Origin: Lachnospiraceae bacterium
GTDB lineage: Bacteria; Bacillota; Clostridia; Lachnospirales; Lachnospiraceae
Assembly (NCBI GenBank): GCA_009911505.1
Contig: QXXL01000012.1
Span: forward strand, 1 to 64,000
Direction: 5' to 3'
Length of the DNA: 64,000 nt
The translations under genes and the position numbers were made by a program. Positions 6,353-13,589 of the stretch are shown here, piece by piece (within the stretch, counting starts at the first letter, position 1; each line of letters opens with the position of its first letter). The notes beneath the pieces are model-generated. The model did not search any database, was not told the origin of the DNA, and saw nothing but the letters and a program-made list of their open reading frames with translations.

Positions 6353-8626
6353 ATGTTTGAACATAAAAAAATTCAAAACCCAGAAGATTTCTTTTTACCC
6401 CTGTCAGCCAGGGGTGAGAAAGGACCCTATTTTTACCGGATCAACAGCCATACCCCTAAGATTGAACAATTTTTAATAAAATATTATGAAACGGCAAGGC
6501 GGTTTGGTGTTATTATAGAAGGTAGGCTGCCAAATCCAGATGAAAAAAACTTGTCGTATTATGAAGAAGTAATGGGGCTTTCGTTTGCACTGCGGGAGGA
6601 TTTTTTTGCGGACAGTTTAAAAAAATGGCTTCCACGCATGGACATACGCCAGAGGGACAGCGTGGCGTCTTCTATTTACCGTACGTTAAATTCCCTTAAA
6701 AACGCAGGAAAGAATGAAAACATGTTAAGGAACGCCTACATTAAATTTATGTGCTGGCTCTATTATAAATTTGAGCGGATCGCAAACCATTTAGGCGACG
6801 AAGATCTGCCGAAGATTTTATACGAAGGGGAAATCAGCAAGTACGAGCTTTTGATGCTTTCTGTATTGTCTGATGCCGGATGTGACGTTATCCTGCTGCA
6901 GTACCGCGGCGATGTAAGTTATTTAAAAACCGATCCGGGTTCACAGTATTCAGATGTGCTGACCGTTCCAGACGGCAAAACATTCCCGCCATATTTCAAC
7001 TTACAGTGGCTTCAAAATGAGCTGCGCGCAAACGTGGACAGGGAGCGGCTTTACGGCACGAAGCCGCAGCTTATGAACTGTACAAATGCCTGGATTACGG
7101 GGGGAGGGCTTGAAAATATAAGCAAGAGCCCCCAAAGCCGGGGCAGCAGCCCCAACCTGTTTTACAACTGCTTTATCCGCATCAAAGGCGTGGAGGATAA
7201 GCTGACATATGTCAATGAGCTCTACCAGTTTCAGCTTGGGTTAAAGCACGATGGGCGAAAGGCCGTTATAATAGAAAATGGGCTTACTCCGCCTACACCA
7301 GAAGAAATCCGCGGCATTAGCCGGAAAAATTATAATAAGCAGGATCAGATGATCCTTGATCTGTCTGCCAATATCCGGGATAACGGTAATGCCGAATTAA
7401 AACGCCTGATGCATAAAGCATTTGTAGATATCCTTCTGGAAGAAGGAGAAGCGGATGGGATGAATTTAAATAAGCTGACAAACAAGGCTGTTTATTTGTT
7501 GTGTTTTTTAAAACGGTACCAGGCTGGGCTATTTGCCGGAGGCAAGGCATCAAAGCCAGGCGTTTTTATCCTGCTTGGAGGCTGCCAGAATGAAAATGAG
7601 GCGATGTTTGTCCGGTTCCTTTCACGCCTTCCGGTGGATGTGCTTCTGCTTATGCCGGATCTAAGCCAGATGTGCGTGCTGCAGGATAAAATGCTCTATG
7701 AAATTAATTATCCGGAATCTTTGCCTCTTACCAGATTTCCTACGGAAGAAGGGGAGCTTACTGCAGGCACGGCGGCGTATCATGCCGAGCGTGAGTTAGA
7801 TACAATAATGTACCAAGATTCCGGCATGTACCGTAATCAGCAATACCAGAAGGCAAATACGGTCATCCTGCGCACGACCTATGAAGAAATTGCGCTTTTA
7901 TGGGATCAGGAATTAAAATACCGCCCGAATTTTGGCGTAACGGATTCCGTTGTTAATGTCCCGGTGCTGTACGCTAAGGTTTCCGGTGTAAAAGATGGCT
8001 TGCTGCAGCAATATTGGGCGGATGTGAAGGCGCTTGTGGTGCAGGATACGCTTGTTATACCATCGGTTCCGTATATAAGCCCTACAGCCCCAAACCCAAT
8101 GCGGGCACATGCTGTGGAATTTTTTAAAAATGGAAGGCTTAACAAAGAGAAAATCAAAGCCCATCCGGCCTACCCGTACGGATTTTTACGTGAGGAAATT
8201 CAGGAGCATATCCTGGATAAGCTTGCACTATTGCTTTCGCAAAAGCCTGTGAAAGGGATGTTTGAAAATGGGGCGGAATACACGGTGATTGCTACCGTGC
8301 TAAACCTGAATAAAGATATCTTAAGGATGATCCAGCGGTTTGATTTTACCAAAAAGAACCCGAAGCTCATTTTCATCCTTACTACAGAACAGATATTATC
8401 GTTAGAAGATACGATCCTTACATCATTTTTAAATCTGGTGGGGTTTGACATCCTGTTTTATGTACCTACCGGATACTTAAGCGTTGAAAAATATTTTAGT
8501 AAAAAAAGCATGGAAGTACACCAGATCGGGGATTATATGTATGATTTAAAAGTTCCTGGTTTTAAGATAAAGCCTGCCGGGGCGAAACCGACCTGGCGTG
8601 ATAAAATTTTTAAGCGGGGGAGGTAA
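6353..8626 (+). CDS. yceG: YceG-family component of Ter 'biosynthetic module'
   Basis: This 757-residue cytoplasmic protein belongs to the YceG family found beside TerD and TelA genes in Bacillus and Clostridia and described as part of a putative biosynthetic module. It appears internally duplicated: an early region ends with LSDAGCDVILLQYRGDVS, a middle one with RLPVDVLLLMPDLS, and a late one with NLVGFDILFYVPTGYLS, each a hydrophobic strand followed by an acidic or polar turn. The start is placed at 6353, after GGAAGTGAT; the in-frame 22-codon extension overlaps the protease gene and is unlikely. It lies 32 bases after the protease gene. Molecular activity is not established for the family. 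Confidence 0.8.
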   Translation: MFEHKKIQNPEDFFLPLSARGEKGPYFYRINSHTPKIEQFLIKYYETARRFGVIIEGRLPNPDEKNLSYYEEVMGLSFALREDFFADSLKKWLPRMDIRQRDSVASSIYRTLNSLKNAGKNENMLRNAYIKFMCWLYYKFERIANHLGDEDLPKILYEGEISKYELLMLSVLSDAGCDVILLQYRGDVSYLKTDPGSQYSDVLTVPDGKTFPPYFNLQWLQNELRANVDRERLYGTKPQLMNCTNAWITGGGLENISKSPQSRGSSPNLFYNCFIRIKGVEDKLTYVNELYQFQLGLKHDGRKAVIIENGLTPPTPEEIRGISRKNYNKQDQMILDLSANIRDNGNAELKRLMHKAFVDILLEEGEADGMNLNKLTNKAVYLLCFLKRYQAGLFAGGKASKPGVFILLGGCQNENEAMFVRFLSRLPVDVLLLMPDLSQMCVLQDKMLYEINYPESLPLTRFPTEEGELTAGTAAYHAERELDTIMYQDSGMYRNQQYQKANTVILRTTYEEIALLWDQELKYRPNFGVTDSVVNVPVLYAKVSGVKDGLLQQYWADVKALVVQDTLVIPSVPYISPTAPNPMRAHAVEFFKNGRLNKEKIKAHPAYPYGFLREEIQEHILDKLALLLSQKPVKGMFENGAEYTVIATVLNLNKDILRMIQRFDFTKKNPKLIFILTTEQILSLEDTILTSFLNLVGFDILFYVPTGYLSVEKYFSKKSMEVHQIGDYMYDLKVPGFKIKPAGAKPTWRDKIFKRGR

Positions 8627-8754
8627 TAGGTATTTAATTTCAACAAAACGGCGGCGCGGGAATTATCTCATAAAGGCGCTTATGAAGCCGTGCATAGTGA
8701 GGACGGCAGGATATCTTTTAAAATGAAAATATGTTAAAGTTGGAGGAGTTTAAG

Positions 8755-10431
8755 ATGAATAACGTCCAGTTGCCCAGGGGCGAAAAGGCAAATAAGTATA
8801 AGAAAATTGGGATGAAAGTAGGATTGGTTGTTGTAATTATGCAGGTGGTTTCCGGCCTGCTGGCAGTGGCTGTCTGTGTCTTAATATTCAATTCTTTGGT
8901 TACAGGCATGTTGGAGGAGCGATGTACAAGCGGCACAAATATGCTGATGCATGAATTTGGCACAATAGAAGATGGGGAAGACATGACACAGCTTCTAGAC
9001 AATTTAAAAGAGCTTATGGGCTGTGAGTTTACGGTGTTCGAGGGCGATACCAGGGCATATACCACCGTCTTGCGGGACGGAGAACGTGTGGTAGGAACCA
9101 AGCTTTCAGAGAAACTTAGTACCATTGTGTTAGAACAAGGGAAATCGTATGTGGGAGAAGCGGATATCCTGGATGAAGAATATCTGTGCTCTTACGTTCC
9201 GACGAAGGGAAAGGACGGACAGGTAAGCGGCTTGGTTTTTGCCGGGATCTCTATGGCCCAGGCGAGGCATGAAATGCTAAACGCCATTGTTTGGGCAGGG
9301 ATTGTGAGCGCCGTTACGATTTTTATATGCGTCCTAGTTTTGGCGGCATATTTAAAGAAGAGTGTGTCTGCGCCTTTAGGCGAAATTACCCGCGTGGCCA
9401 AGCGCCTGGAGGAAGGAGATCTGGGGTTAAGCAGTGGGGAAGAGATACGCGTGAACGTCCATTCAGATGATGAAATAGGTATGCTCGGCGAAATATTTAA
9501 AGAAACGATGCACCGCCTGCGGGGTTATATCGGTGAAATCGGCGATGTACTTGGTTCAATTGCAGAAGGCAACCTGACAACAAGCGCAAAACAGCATTAT
9601 AGGGGCGATTTTTTGTCCATTAAAAACTCATTGGACAGCATTCAAAATGGGTTAAACAATACGATGGGACAGATTGCTTCGAGCGCCAGGCAGGTATCTT
9701 CGCGTTCTGAGCAGGTATCCGGCAGCGCCCAGGCGCTGGCCCAGGGGGCGACCGAACAGGCCAGCTCGGTACAGGAGATATCCGCTACTATTGCAAATAT
9801 TTCCGAAAATGCCCGCCAGACCGCGGATAACGCAGTGGAGGCTGGAAAGCTCGTCAACCAGGCAGGCGCACAGCTGGGCGTGAGTATGGATTATACCAAA
9901 GACTTGAATGTGGCAATGGAGAATATGTCCAATTCATCCAAAGAAATCAGCGCCATCATTGCTTCCATTGAAAATATTGCATTTCAGATTAATATCTTAG
10001 CTTTAAACGCTGCGGTGGAGGCGGCGCGGGCGGGCGAAGCCGGAAAAGGGTTTGCCGTAGTAGCTGATGAAGTGGGCAGCCTGGCGGCAAAATCAGACGA
10101 AGCCGCCAAGGCGACGAAAGAGCTGATTGAAGGCTCTATTACTGCAGTTACAGAGGGGGGCCGTGCAGTAAGGAGGGTTACGGAAGCCCTTGAAGAGACA
10201 AACCGCCTTGCTGGAGGCGTGACCTCCCGTATGTCTGTAGTTGTAAATGCCGTGGAGGATCAGACAACGGCTATCGGTCAGATTACAAGCGGCATGGAGC
10301 AGATTTCCGCTGTTGTGCAGAATAACTCTGCGACAAGCGAGGAGTGCGCCGCCGCCAGCCAGGAGCTGTCTGCCCAGGCAGGGCTTTTGGAAGGGTTAAT
10401 GGGTTCGTTTAGGCTGAAAGACTCGAACTAA
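8755..10431 (+). CDS. methyl-accepting chemotaxis protein inside Ter island
   Basis: This 558-residue receptor starts at 8755 behind TTGGAGGAG. Transmembrane helix 1 lies at about 20-45 (GLVVVIMQVVSGLLAVAVCV), an extracellular sCache-like sensor of about 130 residues follows, then helix 2 (IVWAGIVSAVTIFICVLVLA), a HAMP domain and a long signalling domain. The hairpin tip that binds CheA/CheW is present (NILALNAAVEAARAGEAGKG, about residues 415-434). No C-terminal CheR-docking pentapeptide is seen. No other chemotaxis gene is close; instead it lies between yceG and telA, with only 61 bases to the latter, so it is probably co-transcribed with the stress genes. The ligand is unknown. Confidence 0.93.
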   Translation: MNNVQLPRGEKANKYKKIGMKVGLVVVIMQVVSGLLAVAVCVLIFNSLVTGMLEERCTSGTNMLMHEFGTIEDGEDMTQLLDNLKELMGCEFTVFEGDTRAYTTVLRDGERVVGTKLSEKLSTIVLEQGKSYVGEADILDEEYLCSYVPTKGKDGQVSGLVFAGISMAQARHEMLNAIVWAGIVSAVTIFICVLVLAAYLKKSVSAPLGEITRVAKRLEEGDLGLSSGEEIRVNVHSDDEIGMLGEIFKETMHRLRGYIGEIGDVLGSIAEGNLTTSAKQHYRGDFLSIKNSLDSIQNGLNNTMGQIASSARQVSSRSEQVSGSAQALAQGATEQASSVQEISATIANISENARQTADNAVEAGKLVNQAGAQLGVSMDYTKDLNVAMENMSNSSKEISAIIASIENIAFQINILALNAAVEAARAGEAGKGFAVVADEVGSLAAKSDEAAKATKELIEGSITAVTEGGRAVRRVTEALEETNRLAGGVTSRMSVVVNAVEDQTTAIGQITSGMEQISAVVQNNSATSEECAAASQELSAQAGLLEGLMGSFRLKDSN

Positions 10432-10492
10432 CGATACATAAAGGGGCTGCAGCGGCCCCAGTGTGATTCATTTTTATAGAGAGGAAGGCAAT

Positions 10493-11626
10493 ATGGGATT
10501 AAATTTTAGTAAAGCGGCAGCTATCCAGCAGCCCGCTGAAGAAACAAGAACAGAGCTTGTACAAAGCTACGATATCGTCGAAGACAGAAAGCAGATGAAT
10601 GAAGTCCTGACAGGTACAAAAGAAGTCGACGCACTTGTCAGCACCATTGAGCTTGACAACTTAGAAACTATCGTATCCTTTGGCGCGGAAGCGGCGGAAG
10701 AAATTTCCAAAGCGTCCGACGTCGTATTAAACAGTATGGACATGTCCCAAATCGATGATTCCAGCGAAATGTTAAATACACTCGGTAAAATCATGTCCAA
10801 GTTTGACATTGAAGAGCTTCAGGAAAATCCGGGGTTGTTTAACAAGCTTTTTGGGAACATGAGAAAGCAGCTGGATAAAATTCTGGCAAAATATCATACT
10901 ATGGGCGAAGAGGTAGACAAAATCTATGTCCAGTTAAAGCAGTATGAATCAGAAATTAAGCAGTCCAACCGCAAATTAGAGCAGATGTTTGTGGCAAACG
11001 TCAATTATTATCACGATCTGGTCAAATACATACTGGCCGGGGAGCAGGGCTGCCGTGAAATTGAAGCGTATATTGAGCAGCGGCAGGCCGATATGCAGAA
11101 CACAGGCGATACGTCGATCCAGTTCGAGCTGCAAAGCTTAAATCAGGCGCTGCAGATGCTGGAGCAAAGAACCCAGGATCTGCGTACAGCAGAAAGCGTA
11201 GCGATGCAGTCTGTGCCAATGATTAAGACTATGGAATTTTCCAATATGAACCTAGTCCGCAAAATCAATTCGGCGTTTATCATAACGCTTCCGGTCTTCA
11301 AACAGGCGCTTGCGCAGGCTATAATGCTAAAACGCCAGCGTATCCAGGCGGAGGCTATGTCCGCGCTTGATCAAAAGACGAATGAGATGCTTATCAAAAA
11401 TGCGCAGAATACAGTAGAGCAGTCGAAGATGACAGCGCGCATGGCATCCGGCAGCTCAATCAAAATTGAAACTTTGGAAACAACCTGGAAGACGATTGTA
11501 GATGGGATCAGCGAGACAAAGCAGATTCAGGACGACGCCAGGAAAAAGCGCGCCGAGGATCAGGTCAGGCTTGAAAACATCAAACAGGAGTTTAACAGGA
11601 TGTATCATATGCCAAACAAAAAATAG
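10493..11626 (+). CDS. telA: TelA-family toxic-anion/stress resistance protein
   Basis: This 377-residue, mostly helical soluble protein is of the TelA/KlaA/YceH family. Typical segments include FNKLFGNMRKQLDKIL (about 119-134), SEIKQSNRKLEQMF, and the late SSIKIETLETTWKTIVDGI. Family members accompany TerD proteins and have been linked to tellurite, cell-wall antibiotic and lantibiotic tolerance; the mechanism is not settled. The start at 10493 follows AGAGGAAGG; an in-frame GTG ten codons upstream lacks a ribosome site. It lies 15 bases before the first terD, so these form one operon. Confidence 0.92.
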   Translation: MGLNFSKAAAIQQPAEETRTELVQSYDIVEDRKQMNEVLTGTKEVDALVSTIELDNLETIVSFGAEAAEEISKASDVVLNSMDMSQIDDSSEMLNTLGKIMSKFDIEELQENPGLFNKLFGNMRKQLDKILAKYHTMGEEVDKIYVQLKQYESEIKQSNRKLEQMFVANVNYYHDLVKYILAGEQGCREIEAYIEQRQADMQNTGDTSIQFELQSLNQALQMLEQRTQDLRTAESVAMQSVPMIKTMEFSNMNLVRKINSAFIITLPVFKQALAQAIMLKRQRIQAEAMSALDQKTNEMLIKNAQNTVEQSKMTARMASGSSIKIETLETTWKTIVDGISETKQIQDDARKKRAEDQVRLENIKQEFNRMYHMPNKK

Positions 11627-11641
11627 GAGGAGGAAATTTCT

Positions 11642-12223
11642 ATGCCAATTAGTTTATCAAAAGGACAGAAAGTAGATTTAACCAAAGGAAATCCAGGGTT
11701 AAAAAGCATTATGGTAGGCCTTGGATGGGATGTAAACGCGTTTGATTCCGGCGCGGATTTTGACCTCGACGCAGCGGCGTTCATGTTAGGTGCAAACGGC
11801 AGGTGCCCGACCGAGAAAGAGTTTATTTTCTACGGGAACTTAGAACATAGCAGCGGATCCATCAAACATATGGGGGACAATTTAACAGGAGAAGGCGAGG
11901 GGGATGACGAAGAAATCCATGTAGATTTGTCTAAAATCCCGCCTAATGTTGAAAAAGTGGCGTTTACGGTGACAATATACGAAGCGGAAGCCAGACGGCA
12001 GAACTTTGGCCAGGTGTCCAATTCCTATATCCGGATCCTAGACCAGACGACCGGGGCAGAGCTTATCCGCTACGACCTGGGTGAAGACTTTTCGATTGAG
12101 ACAGCAATTGTTGTAGGAGAGCTGTACCGCCACAACGGCGAATGGAAGTTCAACGCCATCGGCAGCGGGTTCCAGGGCGGGCTTGCAGCGCTTTGCGGGC
12201 ATTATGGCATTGAAGTAGCGTAA
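11642..12223 (+). CDS. terD: TerD-family calcium-binding stress protein 1
   Basis: This 193-residue protein has the canonical TerD fold. The acidic calcium-binding segments are intact: GLGWDVNAF followed by [10 protein letters not shown] near 26-49, and [15 protein letters not shown] near 78-92. The late motif [19 protein letters not shown] is conserved. TerD proteins bind calcium through these loops and act with TelA, TerC and YceG-like partners in stress tolerance. It starts after an AGGAGGAGG site and is followed 20 bases later by a second copy, so the three terD genes probably arose by tandem duplication. Confidence 0.95.
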   Translation: MPISLSKGQKVDLTKGNPGLKSIMVGLGWDVNAFDSGADFDLDAAAFMLGANGRCPTEKEFIFYGNLEHSSGSIKHMGDNLTGEGEGDDEEIHVDLSKIPPNVEKVAFTVTIYEAEARRQNFGQVSNSYIRILDQTTGAELIRYDLGEDFSIETAIVVGELYRHNGEWKFNAIGSGFQGGLAALCGHYGIEVA

Positions 12224-12243
12224 ATGCAGAAAGGAGTAAGTTT

Positions 12244-12825
12244 ATGCCAGTTAGTTTAAAAAAGGGACAGAAAGTCAGCTTGACAAAGGATAACCCAGGC
12301 TTAACAAAAGTCGTAGTCGGCTTGGGATGGGATGTGAATGCATTTGATACCGGGGGGGATTTTGACCTAGACGCCGCTGCGTTCCTGCTGGCGGACACAG
12401 GTAAAATCACAAAATCCGAAGATTTTGTATTTTACGGCAACTTAACGCACCCATCCGGAAGCGTTAAGCATCTGGGGGATAACCGTACCGGGGCAGGAGA
12501 AGGCGACGATGAGCAAATCAAGGTAGATCTGTCCGCGGTGCCTGCAGATATTACCAAAATCGCGTTTACTGCGACTATATACGAAGCAGAACAGCGCAAT
12601 CAGAATTTCGGGCAGGTCAGCAATGCATTTATCCGTATCTACAATGAAGAAACAGGGGAAGAAATGCTGCGGTATGATTTGGGGGAGGATTTCTCCATTG
12701 AAACGGCAGCGGTATTTGGCGAGCTGTATAAAAATGGCAGCGAGTGGAAGTTTAATGCGATAGGAAGCGGCTACCAGGGAGGCCTTGCGGCGCTATGTAC
12801 TAATTTTGGCGTAGAACTGGAATAG
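12244..12825 (+). CDS. terD: TerD-family calcium-binding stress protein 2
   Basis: This 193-residue paralog has the same length as the upstream copy and about two-thirds identical residues by eye. Acidic loops are conserved: [19 protein letters not shown] and [14 protein letters not shown]. The family tail [19 protein letters not shown] is also present. AAAGGAG precedes the ATG by seven bases. The intact DxD residues suggest calcium binding. Keeping two near-equal copies side by side, as in Bacillus yceD/yceE, hints at a mixed assembly rather than redundancy, but that is inference. Confidence 0.95.
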   Translation: MPVSLKKGQKVSLTKDNPGLTKVVVGLGWDVNAFDTGGDFDLDAAAFLLADTGKITKSEDFVFYGNLTHPSGSVKHLGDNRTGAGEGDDEQIKVDLSAVPADITKIAFTATIYEAEQRNQNFGQVSNAFIRIYNEETGEEMLRYDLGEDFSIETAAVFGELYKNGSEWKFNAIGSGYQGGLAALCTNFGVELE

Positions 12826-12837
12826 GAGGGAAACCAG

Positions 12838-13428
12838 ATGTCAGTTAATTTACAAAAAGGGCAAAAAGTCAGCCTGTCAAAAGATAATGCAGGCCTTTCC
12901 AAAGTATTAATTGGACTTGGCTGGGATGAAGCAAAGCGTTCCAGGGGAGGTTTTTTTGCACCAAAGCCCCAGCCTATTGACTGCGATGCATCTGTTCTGA
13001 TGCTGCAGGGCGGAAAGCTATGGGATAAATCAGATATTGTATATTTCGGTAATTTATCCCACAAGTCGGGCACAGTACAGCATATGGGCGACAACCTGAC
13101 CGGGGCGGGGGAAGGCGATGATGAACAGATTATTGTAGATTTATCCAGAGTTCCGGCTGAATACGACAGGATCGTGATTGTCGTAAACATTTACGAAGCT
13201 ATGAAGCGCAACCAGCATTTTGGCATGATCCAAAATGCATTTATCCGGCTAGTGGATGGCAGGAACAATGTGGAAATGTGCAAATACAACCTTACAGACG
13301 ATTATTCCGGCATGACGGCCGTTATTTTTGGAGAGGTTTACCGGCACAATGGCGAGTGGAAGTTCAACGCAATTGGCCAGGGTACAAACGATCCTGGCCT
13401 TGGGCAGCTTGCAAACCGTTATGTATAA
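12838..13428 (+). CDS. divergent TerD-family protein 3 with altered metal loop
   Basis: This 196-residue TerD paralog keeps the start (LQKGQKVSLSKDN), the loop [14 protein letters not shown] and the tail [18 protein letters not shown]. The first calcium segment is replaced: after GLGWDEA comes a basic insert RSRGGFFAPKPQP and then IDCDASVLML instead of FDLDAAAF. This resembles the TerZ/YceC-type branch, which varies there. One acidic residue set is therefore changed, which may alter calcium affinity or partner choice. It begins 12 bases after the second terD behind TAGGAGGG and is followed by a hairpin. Confidence 0.9.
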   Translation: MSVNLQKGQKVSLSKDNAGLSKVLIGLGWDEAKRSRGGFFAPKPQPIDCDASVLMLQGGKLWDKSDIVYFGNLSHKSGTVQHMGDNLTGAGEGDDEQIIVDLSRVPAEYDRIVIVVNIYEAMKRNQHFGMIQNAFIRLVDGRNNVEMCKYNLTDDYSGMTAVIFGEVYRHNGEWKFNAIGQGTNDPGLGQLANRYV

Positions 13429-13440
13429 ATGACAGGGGAA

Positions 13441-13465
13441 GCCAGTACAGCATTGCTGTACTGGC
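13441..13465 (+). terminator. hairpin after terD cluster, weak terminator
   Basis: GCCAGTACAG and CTGTACTGGC form a perfect 10-base stem around a five-base loop. Only ATTTCC follows, so it may act as an attenuator or an mRNA end rather than a full terminator, reducing expression of the ATPase gene downstream. Confidence 0.5.
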
Positions 13466-13589
13466 ATTTCCAACGGCATCACAGAACAGCGTATGTTATT
13501 TGATGCAGGAAGTAAAAACAGAGAAAGCTTGTGTGGCAGGCTTTTAAATCTGTCTAAATGGCGCCTGGGCGCGCCAGAAGGAGGACAAC

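Noticed and set aside
8627-8740. Open stretch of about 35 codons before the chemoreceptor gene, ending RISFKMKIC
   Set aside because: It has no start codon or ribosome site. It might be the tail of a deleted gene, but this is too short to support.
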